64,000 nucleotides of DNA from the NCBI GenBank assembly GCA_008477525.1, contig SPDT01000001.1, forward strand, positions 1,240,001-1,304,000, given 5' to 3'. The notes under the pieces are model-generated. The model was not told where the DNA came from, did not search any database, and saw only the letters and a list, made by a program, of their open reading frames with translations. Numbering within the stretch: the stretch's first letter is position 1; each line of letters starts with the position of its first letter. Source of the DNA: Hypomyces perniciosus. Its lineage: Eukaryota; Ascomycota; Sordariomycetes; Hypocreales; Hypocreaceae. This document shows positions 52,378 through 63,182 of this stretch, piece after piece. A program made the position numbers and the translations under genes.

Positions 52378-55300
52378 TTAAATTAAAAGGATTACTTTTA
52401 CTATAGCTTTAAAGGCTTTATTTATTTTATTTATTAAGTTAATTATTTTTATATATATTTATTTAATAGGGTTAGCTTATAATTATTATTTAGATTTTAG
52501 CTATTATACTTTTATTTTATATAAGGCGATAAATAAGATATATATTTTCGCAGCTTATACTATAGCTTTAAAAAGTAAGCCTTCTTAGGTTTTATTAAAT
52601 AATTTCAGGAAGTTAAAGACTTTATATACTTTACCTATAAATATCTTTATATTTTTTTGAAAGTAAACTTTAAATTAAAGTAAACCTTTAACTATTAAAT
52701 ATTCTCTTTAAATTAAATTAATTTTCCTTTTATTATAATGCCTTTTTATATATTTAGCCTTTTATATAGTAAAAGTATAGTAATTTAGCTTTAATATAGT
52801 TAAAGGATATTATATTTTCTGCTTTTTATTTTAATACTTTATTAAATGTTTAGCATATAAAGGTAATAGTTTTTTAAATAAACTTACTTATAATAAATAT
52901 AGTAATATTATTAGTATATTTAAAGTAAAATTATTAGTTTTAAAGTTAAAGGATTAAGCTAAAAATAAAGTATTAATATAATAAAGGAGATAAAGGATCC
53001 CTATAAGGCTTTATATTTAAAGGTAAAGTCTAATAAATTCATTTTATTTATTTTATAAATAATGGCAGTTTTATTATTTATAAAAGATTCTGCTTATTTT
53101 ATAAATTAAATAAATTAACTTTATTACTTAAACTATAAAATTAGTTTATTTTTTATAATAATATTAAAAGCTTCAAATATGTTAAAGGTAAATAATATTA
53201 TAATTTCCCTTTTATTTAAAGTAATTTTAATATTATAATTTAAATAGGCAATTAAGTTTATAGCTGCTTTTTTAAAAAAGGCTTTAAAATACTACTTTAA
53301 AAGGATTTTATATTTAAATACTAAAAAGGATACTTTTTTAACTAGTAGCCTTTTACAGCTTTTTTTTATAAAAAAGCAGTAAAATAGGTTTAAAAGTTTT
53401 ATAGGTTATATAGTTAGGTTTATTAAATTTAAGTATAATAGTAACTTTAATATTTTTAAAAGGGAAAGGGTAATATTTTAATTTAAAGTAGCCTTTAAAA
53501 AGGTTTATAATAAACTTTTTAATAATAGGCTATATATAGTATAAAAGGGCAACTAATATATTATTTGCATTAAATGCAGTATTTCTTATACTAGTTATAG
53601 CTTTTTTTGCCATTTTTTAATAATTGTGTTATTTTATTATATTTAAAGGTTTTTTAATATTTAAGGTTTTTAAAGGTTGTTAATATCCTTTTTTACTTTT
53701 TTTTACTGCAGTAAATATTTTTTAAAAAAGGCTATTTACTTTTTAATGTTTAAAATACTTTTATTACTATATATTAAAGGGGGGGGGGGGGGTTCAAAAT
53801 TAATTTAGAGCTTTATACTATTTAGCTACCTATTAAATACCTTTACTTAAGCTAGCTTTAATTATAATTTTATTTTAATAATTGCGACTTTTATATTTAA
53901 CTGTATTATATAGTAGTGTCTTTACTTTAGTCTATTTAGTAATTTTAAAGGGTATTATAATATAGGCTAAATAGGCTATTTAATAGTCTTTATTTTATTA
54001 AAGGGCATTATATTTATTTTAATATTTCTTTTTACCTGTTAATTATATATAATTTATTAAGAGTCTATAAAGTATTTATATAGTTAAGTTTAGGTTTCTT
54101 TTAGTTAACTAATTATATTTACCTTTAAAAAGAGTTAGGTATATATATATATTAGCTAGCTAAACTTTTATACGCTTTTAAAAACAACATATTTCTTTTT
54201 AACGCTAACTATTAATTTAATTAAGCTTAAAAGGGTAATAGTAACTATATAATAGTTTAAGCTTATATTTAAGTTTTTTGCAATAGTTATTAATATAAGG
54301 TAGTTAAAGAAAATAAAGTTAATATATTTTTTAAAATCCTTTATAATGGTATTTATAAAAGTAAAGATTAAGTTGTATTTATCTGCTTATTTAACTAGTC
54401 TATTACTTATCGTATTTAGGATTTAGCTTAGTTATCATATTTAATATAATATATTAAAATCTTTTATAATACTTAACTTTAAAAGGGGTTAATTTTACTT
54501 TTTAAAAGCTTTTATTATAATATTAAAAAAAGCTTTCTAATAAATATTAGTAATAATTTAATTATAGACTTTTATTTAATAAACATAAGTACTTTTTAAT
54601 TTTAAAGGTAAAAGTTATTAATATAATAGATTTAATAATTTTTAATATATATAAAGATAAAGGGTTTAGTCTCCCTTTAATAATTAAATAAGTTAAATAT
54701 TTAAAGGTTAAAGTAAAACTTTATTTATTTTTTAAATAATAAAGTATTTTAGTAAATTTATAGCTTTTAAATAAATATAATATTAAAGTTATTTTTTAAA
54801 TTAATAAAAAGGCTATATTATATTTTTATTTTTATTTTCTTATATTAATTTAAAAGATTTTTAAGTTAGTCTTTTTAATAGTTTTAATAAAGTTTATTAT
54901 TTATAAATTAAATTTATCAAGTTTATTTCTTTTAAAGGACTTTTTTAAAGTATTATTTATAAAGTTATTAAAATTAATAACCTTTACTATAAAGTAAATT
55001 AATAAACTTTCCTTTAATAAGCTATTAAAGATATTTATTAAATTAATTTTATTTTAAAGGGGCTTTATTATAAAGGCAAACGGTATTATTTTATTTAAAG
55101 GGAAAAGGTTTTAAATTTAGGCTTTAAAAGTAGTAAAAGATTTAGTTAAAGGGGTTTAAAAAGCTTTTTCTTTAAATATATTAAATTTAAGCTTAAAGGT
55201 AAAAAGGGTAAAGTTTTTTTTTAAAGTTTTTAAATTTTAAATTCTTTAATGCTTTTAAATTATTTTTTAATAGTATATACTTTTATATTATTTTTAATAG

Positions 55301-56850
55301 TTAAATATATATAATAGTTTAAAGTATTAAATTAATAAAGTTTAAAGCAGTTAATATATTAAATAAAGTTATTATAGTTTTTATTTTTATTAATATATTA
55401 AAAAGTAGATTTACTATACTTTTTATAATATATAGTTTTAATATATTTTTAAAGGTTATTATACTTAAAGTATTTATTATATTAAATTATTTATACCTTT
55501 TAAATTTAAAGCTTTATTAAAATTAAATAGTTATAGAGTTTTAAGTTTATTTTAATTTCTTTTTTAAAAGAGATAAAGTAATAGTAAATATTAATAGTTT
55601 TATTAAAAGGGGCCCTTTAATAAAAAACTTTTAGTTTTTTAAATTTAATATTTTTTAAACTTTACTTAAAATTAATATATTAATAAAAAAAGTATTTAAA
55701 GTATTAAGATAATATTTAAAGATATTTTATATAAAAAAACTCTTTTATATATATATGTCTTTAATTTTTAAATTATTAGACTTTATAGTTAAACTTAAAG
55801 TAAAGATTTTCTATTTAATTCTTGTATTATTAATTTTTAATATAAAGTTTAATTTTAGATTTTAAAAGTAAATAATATTTTTATTTTTAAGTTTTTTAAT
55901 TTTAATAATTTTCTATTTAATTTTAATAATAGTAATCTTTTTTTAATTATAGTTTAAAGGGATTTAAAGGAAAATTTTATTATTACATTTTTTAAAAGTA
56001 ATATTTTATTTAATTATATTATTTTTTATAATAAAGGCTAGCTTTTTATTATTTTATAAAGTCAATTTACTTTTCTTTTTATTAAAAGGTTTTTATTTAT
56101 ACTTTTAATTATAATTATAGTTTATATAATTTACTTTAAGCTATTAATTACTAATAATATATTTAAGTTAATTTAAATTAAAGGGTAAAGTTTAGTTTAT
56201 TATTATTTATTATTTTAATAAAACTTTTTATTAATTAACTATATAGTTATTAATTAAATTAAAAAGGGGTTTTTATTTAATTTTTTAAAGTTTATAAAGG
56301 CCTTTAAAGAGAGGAGGCCTTTAAAAGTATTAATAAATACTTTATTTATTTATAAAATAGTTAAAAGATAATATTTTCTTTAATATTTAATTAGGCAGTT
56401 ATTGATAATTTAGGCTATTAAAAATAAACTTTTTTTAGCTTTTTAAATTATATTTATTTCTTTAATCTATATAAAGATTTTATAAGCTATAGTAAACTAT
56501 TTACTATTATTAAAGGCAGGTATTCTTTTTAATTTACTTTAAAGGGAAGAAAAAAAGCTTTTTTAAGTTTTTTTTTAAAAAAAAAGAAATATAAGGTTTT
56601 ATATTAAAGCTAAAATTGAATTTAAAGATATTAGTTTTAATATATTTATTATTAATATAGCGTTTTTAAGCGTAAATAAGACAATTATAGTTTCCTTTTA
56701 CTTCAAAAGTAAAAAAGTGCCTTTTTTTTTAAATCGCTAAAGTACTGCCTGCCTAGCAGTAGTAAAGTTTAATTATCCCTGGTTTATTTAAAGTTTAATA
56801 GTATTTGCTATCTCTTTTTAAATGCCTAGGAGGGGCAAGGGAGTGTTGTT
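52378..56850 (-). pseudogene. LINE open reading frame remnants (endonuclease, RT)
   Basis: The minus strand carries the best LINE signal here. At about 54,980-54,640 lies a Lys-rich stretch with spacing like the WW-...-KAKR-Y-...-LYK segment that follows the endonuclease. At about 53,460-53,340 lies ILKFNKPNYITYKTFKPILL, the RT motif normally ILKP-KP-Y--P-SYRPISLL. The RT is cut by Gypsy E at 52,377. A gag-like first frame would lie toward 56,800, but nothing is readable there. Confidence 0.65.
53779..53792. repeat. 14-base G run in AT-rich DNA
   Basis: Fourteen consecutive G follow TATATTAAA in the degraded LINE. It stands out in a region almost free of G and C. It may be a former purine tract of another lost element, or a homopolymer prone to assembly error. 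Confidence 0.8.
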
Positions 56851-56943
56851 AAGCTTGTTTTTCTTAATAGCTAGTTAAGAGGTTGTGAATTTTGGTGAGT
56901 AGGCACCTAAAAGGTAGGGTACCTGTAGGTGTAGGAGGGAAGC

Positions 56944-57061
56944 TTGGGATATACGTCGTAACCACTACTCCAAATGTAATTATTGGTGAATCCTTTGAAT
57001 ACTGTCTAACAAACCTATAGTAGGAACTTCGACTGACTATAAAGTAAATACAGCCCAACAT
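56944..57061 (-). pseudogene. N-terminal half of the gene split by the LINE
   Basis: The minus-strand ATG at 57,061, directly after an in-frame TAG, opens MLGCIYFIVSRSSYYRFV and continues QYSKDSPIITFGVVVTTYIP into the 16-base repeat. From there, in the uninterrupted site, it would continue at 41,564. The start may instead lie upstream in another exon. No family was recognised. The frame agreement across the duplicated site supports both the gene and the insertion model. Confidence 0.5.
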
Positions 57062-57152
57062 CTAGATCATCAAGTTCCTTTCCCCTTTCTATGAACAAGC
57101 CAGAGTTATCTTGAGTGTGTTCTTCTACCTAATACACTACATTATCTTCGAA

Positions 57153-58109
57153 ATGGTGTCTTCTCCCATTGACTTTAGCTATCCTTACTGGAGGTTAAGC
57201 GGGCAAGCCTTAAGGCATCAACTGCAAAGGGAATGCTCACTGTCCCGAGGCGCATGGTTTGGGCCAAACTGTACAGGAGCATTTTCGCGCCACTATGTCG
57301 ATCCCTGATGATCATTGGTATAAAAATGGAGAGCATATCTCTTGCCTTACCTCGAAGAGTTCCAAGCTGAACACATGGGCCTCAACCTGCAGCTTCCTCC
57401 AATACACCAACGGCGCACCTGAACGCGTTATTAAAACCCTCATCCCTCACCTGGCGGGCAAGTGTGGATTGTGCGGGAGCGCGCCGTATTATTACCCCCT
57501 GTGCCGAAAGTATACTGTGCATTTACCTACAAAGGTGATACATATATCGTAATGAGCAAGATCAAGGGGCAGATGGCTTCTCATGGATGGAACTGTCGGA
57601 CAGAAGAGTCAAAGAAACACATACTCAACCAGCTTCGGCGGATGATACATGAGCTTGGCTCCATCAGCCCTCCCGAGGTGATAAGTGTCGCGAATGTAGG
57701 CAGAGGCGCCTTCTGGAATCGGCGCTTGCCTTCAAACTTATTTTGGGACCCTTTCCCATCGATTCGTGGCTTCCACGAGGCGTTGGCGAATGGCACAAAC
57801 GTCGAGACAGACTACAAGAACCTCCCCCCTGGTCTACCAGAGCTCTTCGCCTTTCACAGACAGGCATTTGACAAGCCCGTCCTTACGCACGGCAACCTTA
57901 GCAGTTTGAATATATTACTAGGCGGGGATCAGGTAGTTGGCACCATTGATTAGGAAACTGCAGGGTACTTCCCCTTTTATTAGGGGTACACATGTGCTAG
58001 GAATATCGCAGTGAATGCATTTTCTGGGACGGAGATAGACCGATTTTTGGAGCCGATGTCTCATGAGCTCGAAATGGAAAACATCAGGCGAAAGTATTTC
58101 GATTTCTAA
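57153..58109 (+). pseudogene. Aminoglycoside-phosphotransferase-family (APH) pseudogene
   Basis: The start at 57,153 reads MVSSPIDFSYPYWRLSGQAL. Frames change near 57,300 and 57,490, through decay or unrecognised introns. The main frame then gives VPKVYCAFTYKGDTYIVMSK and SKKHILNQLRRMIHELGSI, then THGNLSSLNILLGG near 57,890, VVGTID, and an end at 58,109 after ENIRRKYFDF. This is the fungal APH kinase-like fold. The catalytic HGD is HGN (AAC at 57,894-57,896), and two Trp codons after VVGTID and PFY are TAG (57,951 and 57,981). All three are G-to-A changes, as RIP would cause on this strand, and the gene begins within 0.4 kb of the AT-rich block. The natural substrate of fungal members is usually unknown. 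Confidence 0.85.
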
Positions 58110-58402
58110 GCAAAGGCAACAACTCTCTTAAACAACCATATCAGTCAATGTGTCAACCTCGGGAACGGATAGTTCCACATCACGGCACATTCCTTCATTC
58201 CCGACTAGCTTGCAACAACAGCCGGATGCGTAGGTCAATGACGATATCATGACAACTCGAGTTCCTAGATCCGGATAGTCATGATCAATTAGTTAGCAAG
58301 TTTTCATGTATTTAAGCAGCAGCTTTTCTCACCTAACTTGGGATCGGCAAGGTTGTCGAAATCAATCATTTCCAATCCACCTATGAGCCCTCATACTGTT
58401 GA
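58110..58402. other. Intergenic, left copy of a 0.2-kb duplicated segment
   Basis: From about 58,221 this region resembles 62,971-63,182, sharing GCCGGAT, GGTCAAT-GACGATATCAT, CTAACTTGGGATC, AATCATTTC and CTCATACTGTTGATC in the same order. It lies just downstream of the minus-strand remnant at 58,403. No independent gene is seen. Confidence 0.55.
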
Positions 58403-58413
58403 TCAGTAACTGA
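58221..58413. repeat. Diverged direct duplication, copy 1 (copy 2 at 62,971-63,182)
   Basis: About 195 bases align in order and orientation with 62,971-63,182, with many substitutions and small indels. Both copies overlap the end of a minus-strand coding frame (TDQQYEGS here and TDQQYERT in the other copy), so this looks like the 3' end of a duplicated gene. Confidence 0.6.
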
Positions 58414-58800
58414 TACAAGACACACGCTCATTGTTCTCGAGCATGTCCCACGTTGGGGCCTTTGTCTGGTCGTAACATGTATCAAATTGGCCAGTATTGT
58501 GCTTAGCATCAATGTACCACATAGCGGTATCCCGCACAGTTTGCCACAGCCTTCCAGCTCGGCCATACTGGTGTTCGATCGAAAATAGATCGCAGTCGGC
58601 TTGAGCTTTTGATCTTTGCCACCAGTATGCGAACCGGAGGTCTTGTTGTTACGGCCATCGGAATCTCCCCCGCGTCGTATCTCCAAACAGATTGCAGGGT
58701 TGGAGGATCGCCTTCAAAACTGAGAGTATCTTTGACATGAAATCGACGGCCTCGACTGCTTGATGCCTCCTTTACGAGTATAGGGCTGAAAAACGAACTG
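58403..58800 (-). pseudogene. Remnant of a fungal protein family of unknown function
   Basis: Two overlapping minus-strand frames are coding-like. The first runs SFEGDPPTLQSVWRYDAGEI through RPPVRILVAKIKSSSRLRSI. After a shift or deletion near 58,570 the second gives VRDTAMWYIDAKHNTGQFD and QTKAPTWDMLENNERV, and stops at 58,403. This matches, from memory, a widespread family of unknown function in fungi (I believe DUF6914), in which about 30 more residues separate these blocks. The segment has no start codon. It follows the Gly-rich frame on the same strand and may be its decayed downstream neighbour or a lost 3' exon. Confidence 0.55.
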
Positions 58801-58801
58801 C

Positions 58802-59302
58802 CTATACAAGTAAGACATCTCCACCGCGAGCAGCCCCACCAGACGCAGTCGCTCCCGTCGCGTCCCCTCCATAGGCATTTCCTCCATGAAAATCGCCATT
58901 ATAAGGGCTATCGCCAGAGATGTCTCCATTATAGGCTGTTCTTTCTCCCGGCTTATTCCCATTCTCGATATTTGGGCTATATGTACTGTTATCCTTCCTC
59001 TTTATGCGACCCGCATAAACATCCCCGCCTCGGGCATCGCCAGCATAAGACGTTGTACCGCTAACGTTACCACCGCGCGCATTTCCGCCATGGATAGAGA
59101 ATTGTTTTCGAATCGAGTTTCCGAGCCGCCCGGGAGGTAACGATGGGTACTTCCAGGCGCAGAGAGCAATGATGAGTCCGATTATAGTTAAAATACCGGA
59201 GACTGTGCCAATGACAATACCAGTGATCTCCGAGGCAGTAAGACCTCCATTATCTCTGGGCCTTATCTCATTTCGGATAGTGAATGTCTTTATAGGAGCC
59301 AT
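58802..59302 (-). CDS. Small single-pass membrane protein with Gly-Asn/Asp-rich tail
   Basis: The frame is 166 residues from ATG at 59,302 in a good context (G at -3 and +4). A polar N-terminus (1-22) precedes a single hydrophobic segment at about 26-49 (ITGIVIGTVSGILTIIGLII), then a basic stretch. The rest is low-complexity: GGNARGGNVSG (72-82), AGDARGGDVYAG (87-98), then NGDISGDSPYNGDFHGGNAYGGDATG up to the C-terminus. No signal peptide or known enzyme domain is seen. Charges on both sides leave topology undecided. A nearby ankyrin-type gene makes a signalling role thinkable, but this is a guess. The open frame alone could be chance, though the membrane segment and repeat order argue for a real gene. 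Confidence 0.55.
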   Translation of the reverse strand: MAPIKTFTIRNEIRPRDNGGLTASEITGIVIGTVSGILTIIGLIIALCAWKYPSLPPGRLGNSIRKQFSIHGGNARGGNVSGTTSYAGDARGGDVYAGRIKRKDNSTYSPNIENGNKPGERTAYNGDISGDSPYNGDFHGGNAYGGDATGATASGGAARGGDVLLV

Positions 59303-59640
59303 TGCTGAATATGATATCAGGCGTTGAAGATAAAGAAGCGATAAGTTTTTGCGAGATACACTCAGTACATCCGCCGGCCGCTAAAAAGAATAGCCAATAT
59401 AAATCCCACTTCTCTCCACTCTGCTAACTTTCTTTTATATAATAAGGGTAAAGGGATAATTAAAAAAGAGTAATATTATAGGAAAGTAAAGAGTTTATCT
59501 TTTTAATAATACTAGTTAGTTGGGAATAGCCTTATTATTAAAGCTATTAAATTAAGTCAAAGCAACCAAATCACTTAAATCTATAGGCTAAAATCTAGTA
59601 AACACTCAAATCCAAGGGCCAGATTTGCTTTATTTGGTTG
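59303..59640. other. Short AT-rich patch with a hAT-like end
   Basis: A small AT-rich patch lies at about 59,430-59,600. Its right edge, read on the minus strand, goes CAGCTACCCAACC then AAAGCAAATCTGG, resembling the left end of the hAT at 291 (AAAGCAAATCTGG at 313-325). No matching left end or 8-bp duplication was found, so it may be one end of a related decayed element. Confidence 0.35.
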
Positions 59641-61400
59641 GGTAGCTGCGCTGTCCTTGACTTCCTGCAAGAGCACCTATGTGCGATACTGTGCGCGTTA
59701 CGCTGTGTCATTCACATGCGGATCTAAACTGCGGTCTCGCCAATAATATGAATGCTTCGGTATCTAGGTTGTACAGGTGATGAGACATTCAACGTTGCAA
59801 TGTCTTATTGGCTACAGCTCCCTTTCGTCATCTCGATCGATACTATAATTACAACAAAACCATGTAGGCCAACCGGCGCAAATATATAGGTTGTATTGCC
59901 ACAGATAGGGAAATTAAGACGGTGCTCCCCCACGTAAAAAGAGATAGAGCCACTCTTATGAATGCCTCGGTGACGCTTGGTGTTTGTTATCAGAATTTGC
60001 AGACGCACAACATCGATAGTTTGGTCACTCAACCTCATAGCGAACGCCAACCAAAAGAAAGTCAGTTAGCTAATGTAACACAACAATATCTTTGATGATG
60101 CCCAACTACCACAGCCCCACTTCTTCATCTCGGTGTGGTTTCGGCTGCGTATCATCACTCCAACTCATACATTGATAAGCCCTCTGCTTGGTCACTCACG
60201 ACAAACTCTCCACCTCTGCCCTCTCCACCCTTCCCTACGCCAAAACGCCCTGCCGTAAATTGTGCATTTCCACCACGACCTCCACCAGCTGTCCCACTGC
60301 CTCCAGTCCCGCGGGTAAGTTTTTATTGATCGCACACTTGCTCTGGTTTAATGTGAGTGGGAAAGATTAAGCGCGACTCGCATGCTTCCGGTCCCCTGCC
60401 TAGCCATTGACACCTCGATTTCAGTGACCTCTCTAAGTCATCGGGCGATATCTAGCCAAATACCTCAGCCCATACTCTCGTACGTATGACCAAAGAGTAA
60501 CGTAGCAAGAAGGGGGTATAATATACTATAGCTCTTACTCCTTTCAGGCACCTTTACTGATAAGGGGAGTTATGAGGATAAATCAATATATCTTACTACA
60601 GCTTCTTCATGCACTCGTCAGATACTTTCAGACCGTATTATTAGTAAGAGGTTAGGGGTCGGAAGGAAAGCTTGTCGTAGAGTATGCGAGGACGTGAGTC
60701 TGGGCCGCAATCTAAGAAAATAAGAGCGAAAGCTGCAACTCGAGGCGAATAGATGCCGAGGCGAGATTGAGAAATTTGGCCCAAATCCCCCCCGCCGATG
60801 GAGCTAAGGTTACGGGAATGGGAATGGGAATGGGAATAGGTGTGGTTCTCCTTGGGCAGGATCTCAACCGGTGGGAGGTTGATTTCGGCATCTGTATCTG
60901 CGTCCGGCTCAGGCATGATCAGGGTCGGCCCGAGCAGGGCATCGCAGTACAAGATTCCTGGCAAACGGAACTATGGCTCCCAGTAGGACTAGATGAAATA
61001 AATCCCTTTGCAGAAAAATAGTAACGCATCCTGTATACATTCATATATTTTACCGCTCATCTGCCCTACGCTCCTGGATCCGCTCAACACCTGGCTCACC
61101 TGGAAATAATGGCGGAACGGGGTTCTAGGATCAAAACGTGTCAGGTGATGCTATCGATGTAGGGAGTTGAATCAATATTCTGACTAGGAACCGTGTCTAC
61201 CTAGAATAAATCGTTCAGTCCTTCTGTGTCTTCTCCTTGCCACAAGCTAGGCATGCGTTCCCTTGGACGTCGCCCGTGTCCCAGCAAGTTTCGCATTGAG
61301 GCATCTTCGGATAGGAAAGCGATCCCTGGGGGCTTTGTGTGACATTCCACATCTTGTTCCCATTGAAGACCAAACTCCAACGGATATAGCAGTCGCTTTT
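59641..61400. other. Region without a supported gene
   Basis: Composition is ordinary, but only short open frames occur on either strand, none with a recognisable domain. A strong 5' splice-site-like GTAAGT lies at 60,314 after a Pro-rich plus-strand frame (60,135-60,329). Four to five GGGAAT units lie at 60,814-60,837. Decayed genes are likely, but I cannot name one. Confidence 0.4.
60814..60837. repeat. GGGAAT microsatellite, four units
   Basis: Four tandem GGGAAT units are followed by a variant unit. On the minus strand they encode alternating Ser-His in a short open frame without other support. Confidence 0.7.
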
Positions 61401-61417
61401 ATCGTTGAGCGTCGCCG

Positions 61418-61659
61418 CCTCACCATCCCGCAGGTTATCCTTTAAAAGGGATTGGTCTGACTGGCAATAAAATCACCGAGTGGACTCGCCCCGATGATGA
61501 TACGAGTACAAACTTTTTTTCACCCGACGAGAATGTGTCAAACCGTTATACCAAGCCAGCAAAAGTGAAGTGTACACCTGAGCAATTATAGCTGATAGTG
61601 CAGGTTATATTGCATTTGACAAATTCTCCAAGCTGCTGGTCCACAAGCGCCATGAGTAG
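61418..61659 (+). pseudogene. Unassigned coding remnant
   Basis: The plus strand reads PLKGIGLTGNKITEWTRPDD, then NRYTKPAKVKCTPEQL and a stop at 61,589. Shifting the frame there continues IADSAGYIAFDKFSKLL to a stop at 61,657. The amino-acid make-up looks like protein, but there is no start codon and no family I recognise. It may belong to the same broken gene as the frame at 61,965-62,135. Confidence 0.35.
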
Positions 61660-61964
61660 TCCGTAAGTACACTCAGAGACTGGTGAGCCTTCCTCTGGAC
61701 TCAATCTCAATTAGCCCCCAATTCGGAAAAAGGTCACATACTACTAAAAGCCTGCAGCGGTGGCCAAGTCGCCCTCGCTATTTCCAGGTGCATCAAGCCA
61801 AGCATCGTCGCGGTGATTTTGACCCTCCCACAGTGATGAAACTGCTAACTACACACTCCGTGATACGAGACAGAATTACTAACGGTTTTGTCTCCAATGT
61901 GAACACCTCAACAAAATTCTGGGTCTTTTACTAACTAGCCATTTAGGGGACTCTGAATTTGGAT

Positions 61965-62135
61965 ATGCCTCGTCTCACCTTCATGCCTGTCGATTATAAG
62001 CCATCACAGAAATTAGACGAATCAAACGACTATGAAGGGCAAGATGACGGTGTGACGTTTAATCGACTGGAGAAATACAATACAGTGACCGGGAACTTGC
62101 TGAATGATCTTTGGATGGCAAAATATGCACTTTAA
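61965..62135 (+). CDS. Short open frame, probable terminal exon remnant
   Basis: A 56-residue frame begins MPRLTFMPVDYKPS and ends LNDLWMAKYAL, acidic in the middle (LDESNDYEGQDDG). It is too short to judge as a gene on its own and matches nothing I know. It lies 0.3 kb downstream of the remnant at 61,418 on the same strand. Confidence 0.3.
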   Translation: MPRLTFMPVDYKPSQKLDESNDYEGQDDGVTFNRLEKYNTVTGNLLNDLWMAKYAL

Positions 62136-62364
62136 ACGAAAGTTTTAGAGCCTAGGCGCTACATCCCAGATTCCTGGCTGTTTGGTGTGTAGTCCTCTAC
62201 ATGGGAACTTTAAATCTTCATATTGAAGGTATATCTAGTGCTAGAAGGGGGAAGACTTCGTGGGTGGTCAGCTGAAACCATTTTCATCGAGAGCCTTATC
62301 TAGGGAAGACACCAGCAATTTGTCATAAATAACTACCCGAAACTGCCCCTTAGTGTCGCACTAA

Positions 62365-62553
62365 TTATCTTGCTACCTGGAGCGATAATTGTTTCATACT
62401 TGAGGCACAGACCTTGAGGAGGTGAATGTCTGGAAATAAGCTTTTCACAAGAAATGCTGAAGCCAGGTACGCCGCGCCAGTGGTGCCGAGGTGCAGGGCT
62501 TTAAGCCCAGTGAGTCGCGGCAGATAGAATGCGACGCAAGATTCCAGGGTCAA
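62365..62553 (-). CDS. Short Leu-rich open frame, possibly a repeat-protein remnant
   Basis: Sixty-two residues include LESCVAFYLPRLTGLKALHL, which has the spacing of a leucine-rich or F-box-type repeat. The frame stays open about 12 codons upstream of the ATG and is then stopped. The evidence is only the Leu pattern; function is unknown. Confidence 0.25.
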   Translation of the reverse strand: MTLESCVAFYLPRLTGLKALHLGTTGAAYLASAFLVKSLFPDIHLLKVCASSMKQLSLQVAR

Positions 62554-62970
62554 GCCTAGGCATGAGAAAGGAAGGCCAGCTCGGGCATCTGCCCATGCGA
62601 CTCAGAAGATAGCGGGCAGTGTGGTCGTGAGCTGCGGCTGGTCCGTTGATCAGATTTTCATCTCTATTCGTTACTATTGGTGTTGTTCATTCTGCTGGCC
62701 CTACTCTCCACAATTCTTTCCTTACTGGCTAGTTTATAATATGAGAAGAATGAGTCATGTTCTTCTTCCCGACCTCTTTAGTTCCTCCTCATGACCTATA
62801 TTGCAATTCCTTTCATTTCAGCCTAAATTGAGTTTTCCTAACATCACCGCATTATCCGATAAATTCAAACCAATCCTCTCTCTGGTCCCGAAGAAAGCGC
62901 ATGTCCCAATCATCAATTGTAAATGGATCGTCCTCCGAAATGAATTTTCAATGTCAAGAATGGATTCAGC

Positions 62971-63182
62971 GCCGGATCCGGCACAAAAGGTCAATCTATG
63001 ACGATATCATCGCTATTCAAAGACCGGATCCGTAAGATCTTAAGTCAGTGCCTGTTTGTGAGGTCATTCATTATATATTCAAAAGATAGCTTCTCCTAAC
63101 TAACTTGGGATCAGCAGAAGAGCACCAATTCAATCATTTCTAAGTTATTTATGTGCGCTCATACTGTTGATCTGTGATTGAT
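62971..63182. repeat. Diverged direct duplication, copy 2
   Basis: This is the partner of 58,221-58,413, with the shared blocks in the same order. Just beyond it on the minus strand, a short frame after a splice-acceptor-like TTACAG reads EEIVEWYKHHQPKGFLSITD and ends QQYERT. This could be the last exon of a gene extending to the right. Confidence 0.55.

Larger units (their letters stand above)
41565..56943 (-). mobile_element. LINE (non-LTR) retrotransposon, RIP-degraded, host of E and a solo LTR
   Basis: The AT-rich block is bounded by a near-perfect 16-bp direct repeat, TTGGGATATACRTCGT, at 41,549-41,564 and 56,944-56,959 (15 of 16 identical). The left end carries TTTG repeats (about 41,565-41,580), which on the minus strand are a CAAA-type 3' tail. 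Subtracting Gypsy E and the solo LTR with their duplications leaves about 5.9 kb, a normal LINE size. Minus-strand translation near 53,340-53,460 gives an RT motif (TIILKFNKPNYITYKTFKPI), and 54,640-54,980 resembles the linker between endonuclease and RT. A Tad- or I-like clade is likely but not proven. Confidence 0.8.

Noticed and set aside
59805..60050. Minus-strand frame of 81 residues
   Set aside because: There is no family match, no neighbouring exon, and the length is within chance for this composition.
60641..60964. Minus-strand frame of 107 residues with a Ser-His repeat
   Set aside because: The repeat comes from the GGGAAT microsatellite, and the rest has no recognisable domain or matching exon structure.
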